Source of the DNA: Diplonema papillatum
Taxonomy: Eukaryota; Euglenozoa; Diplonemea; Diplonemida; Diplonemidae
NCBI GenBank assembly: GCA_030068145.1
Contig: JAPJBO010000883.1
Location: forward strand, 1 to 64,000
Direction: 5' to 3'
Length of the DNA: 64,000 nt
Part shown: piece after piece, positions 1-9,689 of the stretch
Layout: every line of letters begins with the position of its first letter
How positions within the stretch are numbered: the first letter of the stretch is position 1
Notes under the pieces: model-generated
Told to the model about the DNA's origin: nothing
The model's database searches: none
The model's input: the letters and a program-made list of their open reading frames with translations, nothing else
Translations under genes and position numbers: made by a program

Positions 1-478
1 CGCTTCCCGGGTCTTCCTGCTTTCCGCCATCGTCAGCAGGCGACGAGAGCAGAGCAGTCGTCATGCTCCCGCCAGGTCCTTCAAGTTCGGAGTCGGCTGG
101 GGGGGACCAGCCCCCAGGCGACCGTTCCAAGCCGGTCCTCAGCAGCGACCGGTCCTTCCTTCCTTTCCCGCAAGAGGAGGGGCGTGCATCGTCTCCCCGG
201 GCTCGCACGGGTTCCACATGCGCCACTCCCGCGTGGCCCCGTCCGCCGCTTCCTCAGCAGCCGCCCAGTCAGGATCCATCACCCGTCGACGGTTCAGCGC
301 GGCCCGGCGCGTGCGGCTATCCTTGCGGATCGGCATTATTACTTGGGGAGAATGGAAATAAAATGAAAGCGAGAATGTGGGGTAAGCCCTGATTATTAGA
401 TTCACGGTTAAACGAAGCTAGCGCACAAGGTTTGCCTGATCTCGCACCTACTTTCCGATACCAAATAGATACTCTATT

Positions 479-479
<1 letters not shown>
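1..479 (-). mobile_element. 5' part of a second retroelement copy, cut by the window edge
   Basis: Bases 1-479 match 2491-2970 almost base for base; the differences I noticed are one base in the stretch around 188 versus 2678 and one near 471 versus 2964. In the longer copy this segment holds the start of the reverse-transcriptase reading frame, which runs leftward, so the copy here begins near 479 and its coding part runs out of the window. It lies head to tail with the complete copy at 538-2977, separated by a CT microsatellite. The two 480 bp blocks could be mistaken for LTRs, but the protein reading frame starts inside the block, which argues for tandem element copies. Confidence 0.75.

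Positions 480-537
<58 letters not shown>
480..537. repeat. (CT)n microsatellite between two retroelement copies
   Basis: Almost pure CT dinucleotides with one TTT interruption near the right end. The tract sits exactly at the junction between the 5' end of the left retroelement copy and the 3' end of the right copy. Shorter CT tracts occupy the equivalent place at 2978-3001 and about 22578-22596. Confidence 0.9.
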
Positions 538-2977
538 GGAAAAGGTCGCGCTGGCAGAAACGGTGAAATAATAAAGGTCGCAGGGTTGGTGAAATGAAAG
601 CGAGAATGTGGAATAAAAATCCCTGGACGTGAAACTCAATGAGCTGAGATCCCGCTGCCTCCGGGTCTCGCAAAAAGAAAACAGCGCTATCAGGAGCGCA
701 AATACAAAACTTTCGAGGTAAGGAACCTCATGCAACACAGAACGGGGTCCGGGGCGGCCGGATACCCCGCCTGTATGGATCTCGTGTCCAGACGTCTGCC
801 AGTTGTTCAGCAGTCGGGACCCATACAGTCTCGAGGATACACTGGTGTTCCTCCAAGACGTCGCGCACCTGGCACAGGATGAGGTTCCCGAGCTCGGTCT
901 TCGACTTCCAGTTCTTCAGGCAGTTGACGGCGGGCAAGTTGTCGACAAATATTCTGATTGTCGACAGCGGAGACCGCGAAGCCGCATACGCAACCGCAAA
1001 CTTGGCCGCCGTAAGCTCGGCGAAGAAGATGTGCTGCGGTGCATCCCTCCATGGGCCCCACATCGCCATGGAACCCACTAGCCAAGCCCATCCCTGCATG
1101 CTGGCGTCGGACCACGCCTCCACGAGGGTGTCCCGCTGCTTCGAGTCGAAAACGACCCATCGATTGCCCGACAGGCGCCGCCTCACCCCCGCCAGGAACG
1201 GAAGAACGTCGTCGCTCACGCGGACCAGCGACTCCCAGCCCAGGGAACCGGTCAGGACTTGGTGCGCCAGGGTCCCCATCCAGGCAAGCACCGGGCTCAC
1301 TCTGCAGAGTGGCGTGCCCCACACCGTCCATGCCCAAATGGCGGTTCCGACGACCTTCCAAACGCCACGCAAAGTCATCTGCATCGAACCGACCGAGCAA
1401 AAGAGGAGGTGCGCCTTCCTCGCCCACTCCTGCTTCAGTCGGTACCTCTTCGCCGCGAGGTCAAACTCGACCCCCAAGACAACCGGCGTCGAGCTGGGCT
1501 CGAGGACGGACTTCTCGTCGTTGACCGTCATGCGCACCTGGCGGGCGCGTCGCAGGACTCGGTCGCGCACTGCGCGAAGCGCGTCCGGACAGTCACCGAC
1601 GAGGGCCCAGTCGTCGTACCAGACGACCCTGTCGTCCTTCGCAGGCTCCGTGACGACGAGTGCGGAGTCCTGCGCAATCACCGGCGAGTACGACCAGCCC
1701 ATCGTCAGACGGCGCCACCGATACAGGGCCACGCCCCCGTCCGGCCTCTTCGTTCGAAGCCCGAAGAATGCCGACGTCGACCGTCCTACTGGGAATTGGA
1801 AAAAGTAGGACTTCAGGTCAACTACGACTGCGTGTGACTTCGACATCATCTTCTTGATGACCTCGTCGACACGCAAGAGGCTGAACTTCGGCGGGGGCTC
1901 CATCAGCTCGTTCAGCGGGCGGCCGTCGACGATGGCGCGCGAGTGCTGCTCGCCCTTCTCGACGGCGAATGCCGGCAGGACGCACTTCAGCGGCTGCGAC
2001 CGAGGAACCCGCTCCACAAACCCGACACCTTCCAGCGTCACCGCATGCCGGGCAAATGCGTCGCTCTTCCGACCCGGCAGGACAGGCACTTCCAACAACT
2101 TCCGACGGAAGGAGTGTCCGTCCGTCAGGAGGTCGAGCAGGCCGTGCAAGCGGGCCCCGGGGCCAGCTAGGCTCCGGAGGCCGCGGAGATCGATCGGCGG
2201 CACAGCCGTGACGTCGAGCGGCCTCGTCGATCTCGGGGCACCGATTCCCGGAGTGAGGCCCCTCGTCTCCGGTGGCAGGTAGCCGAGGGGAACTGCGGTC
2301 GGGGGGTCGTAGAAGTGGGGGTGGAGCCGCAGGAAAAGCTGCCTCCCCCTGAGCAGTCTCGACCTTCGCGACTTCAACCCCCTGACCTGCCGAGGCAAAA
2401 AGCCGGCGTCGGGCAAGGGTTTCTGTCGCGTTGGGAAACGACTGTCGCAGAAGGAGGGGCGAGCTGGGTGGTGCCCGGGAGCATTGGTCGGTGCGCTTCC
2501 CGGGTCTTCCTGCTTTCCGCCATCGTCAGCAGGCGACGAGAGCAGAGCAGTCGTCATGCTCCCGCCAGGTCCTTCAAGTTCGGAGTCGGCTGGGGGGGAC
2601 CAGCCCCCAGGCGACCGTTCCAAGCCGGTCCTCAGCAGCGACCGGTCCTTCCTTCCTTTCCCGCAAGAGGAGGGGCGCGCATCGTCTCCCCGGGCTCGCA
2701 CGGGTTCCACATGCGCCACTCCCGCGTGGCCCCGTCCGCCGCTTCCTCAGCAGCCGCCCAGTCAGGATCCATCACCCGTCGACGGTTCAGCGCGGCCCGG
2801 CGCGTGCGGCTATCCTTGCGGATCGGCATTATTACTTGGGGAGAATGGAAATAAAATGAAAGCGAGAATGTGGGGTAAGCCCTGATTATTAGATTCACGG
2901 TTAAACGAAGCTAGCGCACAAGGTTTGCCTGATCTCGCACCTACTTTCCGATACCAAATAGATGCTCTATTCAAACT
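538..2977 (-). mobile_element. Retroelement copy encoding RT and RNase H, flanked by CT tracts
   Basis: A 2.4 kb unit with one long minus-strand reading frame (728-2719). Its left (3') end abuts the CT tract at 480-537 and its right (5') end abuts the CT tract at 2978-3001. A 20-base motif, AAATGAAAGCGAGAATGTGG, occurs in both the 5' untranslated part (near 2855) and the 3' untranslated part (near 593), as a short internal repeat. I see no protease, zinc knuckle, integrase or tyrosine-recombinase domain within the unit. It is therefore either a non-autonomous derivative, or a family whose other proteins lie elsewhere. Partial relatives occur at about 22030-22600 and 30880-31225. Confidence 0.75.
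728..2719 (-). CDS. Reverse transcriptase-RNase H protein, DIRS/Ngaro-like or Ty3-like
   Basis: This 663-residue protein should copy element RNA into DNA. Residues 1-200 are rich in Pro, Arg and Ser with no domain I recognise. The RT fingers and palm run from about 245 to 430: the first catalytic Asp is in VVVDLKSYFFQF (D301), the template-grip region reads LTMGWSYSP (about 338-346), and the catalytic box is WYDDWALVG (YDD 368-370), followed by the NDEKS and LGVEFD blocks. The RNase H part spans about 530-650, with acidic residues in WSDAS (D537), FFAELTAA (E568), FVDNLPAV (D592) and LADVWTR (D643). The lack of protease and integrase and the form of the RNase H tail suggest the DIRS side of LTR-type elements, but no tyrosine recombinase is present to confirm it. 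The frame is intact, so the copy may be young. The start codon is uncertain. Confidence 0.8.
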   Translation of the reverse strand: MAHVEPVRARGDDARPSSCGKGRKDRSLLRTGLERSPGGWSPPADSELEGPGGSMTTALLSSPADDGGKQEDPGSAPTNAPGHHPARPSFCDSRFPTRQKPLPDAGFLPRQVRGLKSRRSRLLRGRQLFLRLHPHFYDPPTAVPLGYLPPETRGLTPGIGAPRSTRPLDVTAVPPIDLRGLRSLAGPGARLHGLLDLLTDGHSFRRKLLEVPVLPGRKSDAFARHAVTLEGVGFVERVPRSQPLKCVLPAFAVEKGEQHSRAIVDGRPLNELMEPPPKFSLLRVDEVIKKMMSKSHAVVVDLKSYFFQFPVGRSTSAFFGLRTKRPDGGVALYRWRRLTMGWSYSPVIAQDSALVVTEPAKDDRVVWYDDWALVGDCPDALRAVRDRVLRRARQVRMTVNDEKSVLEPSSTPVVLGVEFDLAAKRYRLKQEWARKAHLLFCSVGSMQMTLRGVWKVVGTAIWAWTVWGTPLCRVSPVLAWMGTLAHQVLTGSLGWESLVRVSDDVLPFLAGVRRRLSGNRWVVFDSKQRDTLVEAWSDASMQGWAWLVGSMAMWGPWRDAPQHIFFAELTAAKFAVAYAASRSPLSTIRIFVDNLPAVNCLKNWKSKTELGNLILCQVRDVLEEHQCILETVWVPTAEQLADVWTRDPYRRGIRPPRTPFCVA

Positions 2978-3001
2978 CTCTCTCTCTCTCTCTCTCTCTC
3001 T
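2978..3001. repeat. (CT)n microsatellite at the 5' edge of the retroelement
   Basis: A run of CT dinucleotides ends where unique sequence begins (TGCGATCCCAGG). With the CT tract at 480-537 it brackets the full retroelement copy. Confidence 0.85.
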
Positions 3002-3740
3002 GCGATCCCAGGTCCGGGTTTGTGCACAAGTGCGTGTAAGTTGTGCGCTTAGTATGCGTCCCGTTGTTTTCTTTATTATTAAAATATCAAAGGATGCGAT
3101 CGTCCACACTGCTTCTTTGTCTACGTCCTGCTTTCCAACGCAACTTCCCTTTTTTTTCACTGCAACGTCCGCTCTCACAGGGAATGTTTCAAGAATTGTT
3201 TCGAACTCTGCTCCTCTCATCCAGACTGCGCACGCGTTCTGACTCTGCGTACCCGCCGGCGTAGTCCTGGACGGACGACAGTGCTATGGTAACCGCAACA
3301 GCGGTCACTCCGGAAGTCGATGTCCCGATAAACGAGTCGTTCTTCACGCGCAAACCTATTGCTGAGCTGGTCCGTCCCCTATCTCTTGAAACTGCATCGA
3401 AGTGCCTGCCGCTGTGTATTACAGTCCACCACGGTCTATCAGGTCCATCCCTAGTCCCTGGAGCTGCATCGAATTGCCCGGTATCACGGTATATCAAGGG
3501 GGGGTGGACCGGCTCAATTGCGTTCTCCGAACAATAGGCTTTTCCAATAGGAACAAGGGTGATCTAACACGAACCTTCTTGGTCCGCAAACGAGAACGGG
3601 TTTTGGGAAGTTCAGTCACAGTGGACCAACAAACTGTTCCCATTGGAAATCCGGCACCACTCCCCGCAGAAACAGACGACACTTCATCGGGAATGTCCTC
3701 TTCGAATGCAAGCACTTCGCGTCGTTTTTCTTTTCTTTTT
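3002..3740. other. Non-coding spacer, nothing recognised
   Basis: Between the retroelement and the first TIR element I find no reading frame with protein-like composition, no RNA gene and no strong repeat. Short open frames here have random-looking residue content. Confidence 0.5.
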
Positions 3741-3775
3741 GAGACAAAACCATATCGGAAGCACTTAAGTGGGGA

Positions 3776-3908
3776 AAATATTTATCGGAACGTTTCCGAT
3801 AAATATTTTTTTGTTTCCGATAAATATTTTTTGTTTCCGATAAATATTTTTTTTTGTTTCCGATAAATATTTTTTTTGTTTCCGATAAATATTTTTTGTT
3901 TCCGATAA
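3776..3908. repeat. Tandem array of TTTCCGATAAATATTTTTTG units, left
   Basis: About six copies of a 20-22 bp unit that differ mainly in the length of the T run. The array starts with a short palindrome (TTATCGGAACGTTTCCGATAA, around 3782-3802), so the outermost unit is inverted relative to the rest. The same design closes the right end of the element at 7678-7710. Confidence 0.85.
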
Positions 3909-3909
3909 G

Positions 3910-4024
3910 GTGTAATGCCCTTATATCCCACTCAAAACAAATTTGTGCCCTTATATCCCACTTCAAACAAATTTTGTGCCCTTATATCCCAAACTGGGAT
4001 ATAAGGGCACAAATTTGTTTTGAC
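3910..4024. repeat. Palindromic cluster of CCCTTATATCCCA repeats
   Basis: Three forward copies of a unit of about 31 bp containing CCCTTATATCCCACTTCAAA are followed at once by an inverted copy (TGGGATATAAGGGCACAAA). The sequence can fold into a long hairpin. The same unit recurs in the same forward-then-inverted order at 5826-6003. Confidence 0.8.
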
Positions 4025-4055
4025 AAGTTTGAATCGAGGAAAATGCTGGAAAACT

Positions 4056-4136
4056 TGCCGAGGAGGGGCTTGAACCTCCGACCACTCACCTTGAAACCCA
4101 AGGGTGGTTGGCTCGACCATCCGGATACCTACGGCG
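4056..4136 (-). other. tRNA-like sequence (possible SINE head or tRNA relic)
   Basis: Read on the minus strand the segment has an A-box-like stretch (GGTCGAGCCAACC) and, about 40 bases later, a B-box match (GGTTCAAGCCC), the internal promoter layout of RNA polymerase III genes. A short anticodon-like hairpin lies between. The acceptor ends pair poorly and the residue before the presumed anticodon is not T, so a functional tRNA is unlikely. Confidence 0.35.
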
Positions 4137-5415
4137 AATTTTCAATTTCAATTTCAATTTCAACATTTGGAAACCGCGAAAAAAAAAAAACTTTCGTCCA
4201 GCCGGACGCTGGACTCCTGTTGCTGTTGCTATTGCCACTGCATGCGTCCACGCTGACATTGGCAGTGACATGGAGACATCACGTGTCGCGAGTTGACGCC
4301 CACGCCTGGCACGGCGAGCCAAAGCCGAAATCGAACCCGAACCCAGAAGTTCTGAGGAGTGATGGTGGCAGAACCGAACCCGAAACCGAACCTCAACCCG
4401 AAACCGAACCAGTGCCCGATAGCCTCGGATAGGAAACCAAACTCGGAACTGAACCCAGATTACAAGACAGATGGCCAGAACCGCGGAGGACGGTGGGCTT
4501 ACAACCCAAGGTGGCGACACAGTCGGACACTGTTGCCGACAGACGGAATCTGCAGCTCACGCAAGAATGGCTGATTCCTTCCTAAAGTCATCAACTGTCG
4601 TTGTGCCCACGCCTGCACCGCAACTGGTTGCACACACACCGGTTGCACGACGGTGGACACAGCTTCCTTCACTGCAGGCTTCACTGCGTAAGTGAAATCA
4701 GCTGTGACTGTGGCTGACTCGCAGCCGCGTGACAGCGGCGCCTTCCCTCCACTGAGCCAGTAGTCCCGGTCCTGCTGCTGTTCCTTGCTGCAGCTGCTGC
4801 TCCATTGTCCAGAGGTAACTCTCTCCACTCCAGGCACTCGGAGTCGGACAGCTATAGCGATACCCTGTGTTCTGGTCCCCGAATCTGGAGGTGAATCCTG
4901 CAGACGTGCGGTGGGTGTGCAGTTTACGGCTGCCGCGACACTGTCCGGTCACTCAGTGACTGACACTGTGACAGTCACAGTGTGACACAGCCTCAACAAG
5001 GACAGTGGAGAATGACCGTGGTCACTGGTATGTCAGGCCAAGAAACGGATCATGAGTCTGATGAGATCAGTTGTCTCGCCTGACTCTCGGCTGTAGCATC
5101 TGGCCAGCTACTACAGTTCTGTCACCGCGAATAGCCCCGAACGTCAGCGTGGCACGCCGTGACACGCCGCACGGTCAGACGGTGCAGCCAGGCACCTGGC
5201 TCTGATGCGGTTCTCTTGAGTACTTGCTTGAGCCTCCCAAGTTGAGGCACCCGATCGGGGATCGAGTGTGGCCGCGGTGGCCAGCTTGAAGTTGTGAAAC
5301 GGTGCAACCAGTCGCTCTGAGGCACCCAGAACGTCTTGAGACGTCTCGGGTGGGGCACTGAAGCCAGCTTTATGCCTATGGACAAGGAAACACCAAAAAC
5401 GAATGGAACGGGCTG

Positions 5416-5756
5416 GACTGGGTCAAAAATTTTGGTCAAATTTTAGGTGTCCAAATTTTTGGGGTCGAACATTTTGGTCCAAATCTTTGGTCGAAATTCT
5501 TGGGGTCCAATTTTTGGGGTCGAAATTTTGGGTCCAAAAATTTTGGTCGAAATTTTGGGTCCAAAATTTTGTTTTGGTCGAAATTTTGGGTCCAAATTTT
5601 TGGTCGAAATTTTTGGGGTCCAAATTTTTGGTCCAATTTTTTGGCATCGAAATTTTTGGTCGAGATTTTTGGTCGAATTTTTTGGGTCAAAATCTAGTTG
5701 GGCAAAATGTTGGGGCAAAATTTGGTCGAAAATTTTGCCCTCGAATTTTTGGACGT
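5416..5756. repeat. Degenerate array of GGTCGAAATTTTTGGGGTCC units
   Basis: About fourteen imperfect copies of a 20-26 bp unit made of GGTCGAAATTTT and GGTCCAAATTTT halves. Because the unit is partly self-complementary, repetitive reading frames appear on both strands (Phe/Gly/Asn-rich one way, Asp/Lys/Pro-rich the other). I take these as by-products of the repeat, not proteins. Confidence 0.8.
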
Positions 5757-5825
5757 TGTGGCCGAGTCAAAGCACGCACGCCACCGGCACCACAGGTGTC
5801 CGGTTCGGTTCCCTGAAAAGACTTT

Positions 5826-6003
5826 TTACACGACCAAACAAATTTTGTGCCCTTATATCCCACTTCAAACAAATTCTGTGCCCTTATATCCCAGATTGGG
5901 ATATATGGGCACAAAATTTGTTTGAAGTGGGATATAAGGGCACAAAATTTGTTTGAAGTGGGATATAAGGGCACAAATTTGTTTGAAGTGGGATATAAGG
6001 GAA
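5826..6003. repeat. Second palindromic cluster of CCCTTATATCCCA repeats
   Basis: Two forward units followed by four inverted ones (GAAGTGGGATATAAGGGCAC), with the turn at about 5890-5900. It matches the cluster at 3910-4024 and runs directly into the middle TTTCCGATAAATA array. Confidence 0.8.
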
Positions 6004-6011
6004 ATTTACCT

Positions 6012-6248
6012 TCCGATAAATATTTTTCTGTTTCCGATAGATATTTTTTTGTTTCCGATAAATATTTTTTTGTTTCCGATAAATATTTTTTGTTTCCGAT
6101 AAATATTTTTTTGTTTCCGATAAATATTTTTCTGTTTCCGATAAATATTTTTTTCCGATAAATATTTTTTGTTTCCGATAAATAGTTTTTTGTTTCCGAT
6201 AAATATTTTTTGTTTCCGATAAATATTTTTTGTTTCCGAGAAATATTT
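6012..6248. repeat. Middle array of TTTCCGATAAATATTTTTTG units
   Basis: About eleven units in the same orientation as the left array. One unit has been shortened to TTTTTCCGATAAATATT near 6149. The last unit is altered (CCGAGAAATATTTTTGA), marking the array edge. Confidence 0.85.
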
Positions 6249-6254
6249 TTGATA

Positions 6255-7520
6255 CGGGTTCCTGGGGACTAGTCCCCAGTGCGAAATGTGCCCAAGGGGA
6301 GTCCCATTGGGCAAGCAATTTCATTGGATTTTGCGAGGACCCTAAGTAATCCGGAGCCAGTGTGATAGACCTCTGTGATGTGGGCCGCTTCACTGCTCGT
6401 CTGCATGTGGACTGCTCTGTACCTGTGCCTTCTCCGCGCTTGCAGCTTTTCAAGCCGGCCACGCCTGCTTTCCCTTTTCTGTCTTTCGACCTCGGTGATC
6501 CCTCGCGGGCGTCCTGCTGTGCCATCTGAATCTCCTCGCCTTCCTTCCTGGTTTGCTTGGCACCCTCTGCTCGCGCAGCTTGCGGCGCGGGTCTCTTCAG
6601 AGCCGGTCGTCTTCGTGTGCGCTGTTCTGTCATCGCTTGCCTGTGTTGCTGATTTCTGCAACAAAGGCAGTTTTGGCCCGTGAAATGAGCTAGTCTTTAT
6701 TGTGTGAGTGCTTTTGTCTCCAGGATTGAAATGAGGCTGACGCGGAAAATCCTACCGTCCGACATGGCACAAGTCAAGGGAAACAAATATTTTACGGGAA
6801 CTAGTATGCACGGCAGCCCCGATACTACTAAGCCCCGTTGGCATACTTACACTCCATGGCTGCCTCGATGGCACCAAATCCGTAGTCGTGGTTAGACATT
6901 TTCAGGTAGGAGGATGTTACCTGGTCAGGACCGCATGCAGTTTTGTCGTATTGGGGCCGCGTAGGACCCGGATGAAGTCGTTGCGAATACACACAACAGA
7001 TCAACGAAGGGTAGAACTGGGGAACATGCAGATCAGACGGAAGAGAATGTGCAAACTTATCCTTTTCTTGACTTGCCGTTCTGAAAGCTGTTGAGGGGCC
7101 CCTACGTAGGTTCTCGCATGATTCGTTCGCCTTTGTAACACTATCCGTTTGTAGTAAGCTTTGCAGTTGTGTTCTTGCAATATCTAGCCGAATGGTGGGT
7201 GGCGGATTTCCGCGCTCGTGCGCAAGACGCAGTTTTACTGCAACTGCAGTGTAAGCCGAACCCGGTTCGTGACCTTTGTCGCGGTGAAGTGGTACAAAGT
7301 CTTCAGCTTTCAGATCCGGATACTGCTCAATGCAACCAGATAGTTAGATGTCACTTGATGGATACCCGTGTGCTGCATTCGAAAAGGTTTGCGTATCTGG
7401 TGTTGAAAATTGAACAGCCTTTGCTGGGGAGGCTTTCGACCCGAAACTAGATAGAAAAACGATCGTATTTGGCTTCGTCGCGGTCGTCCACGGGACGAAG
7501 TAGGTGAACCTACTGTCAAA
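6255..7520. other. Unique core of the TIR element, no convincing gene
   Basis: This is the only non-repetitive stretch of more than 1 kb in the element. A minus-strand frame at 6269-6664 is rich in Arg, Lys, Gly and Glu, but resembles no transposase I know and runs into the repeat array. No DDE-type motif could be read. Confidence 0.4.
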
Positions 7521-7526
7521 GTGATC

Positions 7527-7710
7527 AATACTTATCGGAAACAGAAAAATATTTATCGGAAACAAAAATATATTTATCGGAAACAGAAAAATATTTATCG
7601 GAAACAAAAAAATATTTATCGGAAACAAAAAAAATATTTATCGGAAACAAAAAAAATATTTATCGGAAACAAAAAAAATATTTATCGGAAACAGTTTCCG
7701 ATAAATATTT
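7527..7710. repeat. Right terminal array, inverted relative to the left one
   Basis: Eight or so copies of the reverse complement unit (ATTTATCGGAAACAAAAAAA). The array ends in a palindrome (TTATCGGAAACAGTTTCCGATAA, about 7681-7704) that reverses direction just before the outer terminal sequence. Confidence 0.85.
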
Positions 7711-7974
7711 TCCCGACTTAAGTGCTTCCCTTATGGTTTTCTCCGTTTCTTTTTTCATTCTTTTGGCTGCACACATTTTCTCAAGTATCAGCGCAAAGCT
7801 CACGGAGAGAGATCCGCCCAGGTATCCCGCGTGCGCCCTGTTCCTCACCCGGAGGAAAGCTATCCTTTTTTACATACACCAATGGGTTGGCGGCACAGTT
7901 CCTGCGTACCGCTTGCTCTCCAGTAATTTGCAGAGAGGTGCCGAACCATGCTTCCATACAACGCAGTTCAGGGA

Positions 7975-8605
7975 TTTTCCCCTTTAGTGAAAAAAAAAAA
8001 AATTCACTAAAAAAAAAAAATTCCCAAAATGGGCTTGGTGAAAAAACTTTTTTCACTAAAGGGATTTTGCGTTGCTGGGTGTAGGTGGTCAGGGCGCGGG
8101 TTGTGGTGGACAGTGTGGGTGGGCGTGGGTGGTGGGCTGGTGGTGAAGTGGGTGCGTGTTGTGTGTGGTCAGGGTGTGGTTTAAGCGGCCCAACAACAGG
8201 TCTGTATGATGCGGACCGTATCCAAGGCGGAAATCGAGTCAACCAGTGTCCGGATTTGACGACCGGATTCAACGACCGGATATCTGGCGTCCTTTCTACT
8301 TACATCTTCTACTTACATCGTTCACGGCATCATGTGTAGCTGTTCTGCATGTTCTCTGAATCCGTTTCCTGCTTGATCTGAAGAGGAGCAAGAGGGTAGG
8401 GAGTGAGCTAGCACCCCAAACTTGAGTGGGGTGAACGGCCAGAGGGACCCCCGCTTATGGGGCTACGAGGTCAACGACGCGTACCACACACAGACAGACA
8501 CAGGCACGTGTCGACTGGCACCCACACCACACCACACCGGCAGAAAAACTTTTCTGCCGGAGTGAAATTTTTTTTCACCACGGGTTTGGCCCGAAACTGG
8601 TGAGT
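7975..8605. mobile_element. Possible degenerate inverted-repeat element
   Basis: The left side has CAGGGATTTTCCCCTTTAGTG and A-rich hairpins (TTTAGTGAAAAA opposite TTTTTCACTAAA, 7984-8064). The right side has the reverse counterpart, with TTTTTTTTCACCACGGGTTTGG and GTGGAAAAACCCCTG (8570-8612), plus a second small hairpin (GGCAGAAAAACTTTTCTGCC, about 8540). The middle is GT-rich on the left and CA-rich on the right, which itself is a loose inverted pair. The match is imperfect, so the limits are approximate. Confidence 0.4.
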
Positions 8606-8932
8606 GGAAAAACCCCTGTCGCAGTTAGGAAAAAAAAAAAAAAAAAAACGAAAAAAATGAAAGTACTAGTCGTATTTGGAGCAGTGTCGGCCCGGGACTA
8701 GCCTGAACCACCCCGAACACGGGGCTTGATGAGACAGGGTTTGCCCGTCCCAGCTTTCTGTAAGCCAACACTACGCATTTCTTTCTGGGGGGCGGGGGTT
8801 CCTGGGATGCGGAAGCTCCCCCGCACCCATGTCCTGTCTGTTGTTTGCAGTAAGTGCGCACAGTAAGAGTTTGCCGTAAGTGCGCACAAACAAAGGAAGC
8901 GCCAGATCCGTTTTTTGCAGGTCCTTGCAGGC

Positions 8933-9017
8933 ATTGGGTGTTCCAGGGCTCACCAGGCCCGCCACCAACCGTTCCTTGGGTGTTCCAGGGCTCACCAGGC
9001 CCGCCACCAACCGTTCC
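8933..9017. repeat. Two tandem copies of a 42 bp unit
   Basis: The 42-base stretch beginning TTGGGTGTTCCAGGGCTCAC and ending AACCGTTCC occurs twice in direct succession, about 8934-8974 and 8976-9017, with almost no difference between copies. There is no sign of a gene around it. Confidence 0.85.
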
Positions 9018-9689
9018 AACAGTTGTCTGTTTCAACAAGAGCCATGCAAAAAAAGGGGGGAAAACAAAATATTGCCGGAAACATGAAACCATACCACAGA
9101 AACGATACTGGCCTTTTAAACTTCAAAACACCCTTAGTAAATATTGGGCCACGGGCTGATGCGGGGCATTGGCCGCAGCTTACCTGCATTGTTCCGTCGG
9201 TCAGAGGCTTCTAGCCTATCTGCTTTGAATTCCTCGAGGAGGCCTGCAAAATCTCACAGGAGGAAAAATGTGCTGCAGCCACACGAAACCCGGGTATATC
9301 TGGGTTTAGTGCCGGACGTAAGCGTTCAACACGCAGCATTTTGCACTGGCAAATTCTCTCAGACTTGCGGACAAAAAGTAAAGTGTACCCGAAAGAAGCC
9401 ATGCATGCCACCCAGCACGTACTAGCTTCAAAAGAACCCATTCGACGAAGGTCACCCAGAGACTCTAAAATCCCGGATTCTCAAGCGAACTATAACTCTA
9501 AACATTGACCAACCTTTCGGCCCTGAAGGTACGGTAATTGCGGCTAGGCTGCGGTCAGTCACCTAGTCGACCGCAAAACCGACAGCACGGGCTGCTGAAG
9601 CTTTGCCAGTCTCGGCCAACGTTGCGGTTGTGACAATCCGTCCGCCGCACAGGGGGTGTGCAGAAAGTTCCCCCCGAGTTTCGACGCTT
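9018..9689. other. Non-coding spacer with one dispersed repeat copy
   Basis: No gene is seen. Bases 9462-9502 carry a copy of a dispersed sequence containing TCAAGCGAACT and AACTCTAAA, which also occurs at about 19472-19495 and 25273-25315. Confidence 0.45.

Larger units (their letters stand above)
3741..7743. mobile_element. 4.0 kb TIR (fold-back) element with internal repeat arrays
   Basis: The left end 3741-3790 and the reverse complement of 7696-7743 match over about 48 bases with few differences; the shared core is GGAAGCACTTAAGT followed by GGGAAAATATTTATCGG. Inside the ends are arrays of a 20 bp unit, TTTCCGATAAATATTTTTTG, pointing inward from both sides (3791-3908 and 7527-7695), with a third array in the middle (6012-6248). 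T-rich tracts flank both ends (3731-3740 and about 7746-7755) and could be a target duplication, but this is weak. No transposase was seen, so the element appears non-autonomous. A short basic reading frame on the minus strand (6269-6664) lies inside, but its origin is unclear. Confidence 0.7.

Noticed and set aside
879..2282. Several + strand open frames over the retroelement
   Set aside because: They lie opposite the RT-RNase H frame, which has the catalytic motifs; they are shadows of its codon bias.
1..2970. Reading the two 480 bp repeats as LTRs of one element
   Set aside because: The protein start lies inside the right repeat and the left repeat is followed by a CT tract and element 3' sequence, so tandem copies explain it better.
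5403..5816. Repetitive open frames on both strands (Phe/Gly-rich and Asp/Lys-rich)
   Set aside because: They arise from the GGTCGAAATTTT array and have repeat-driven composition.
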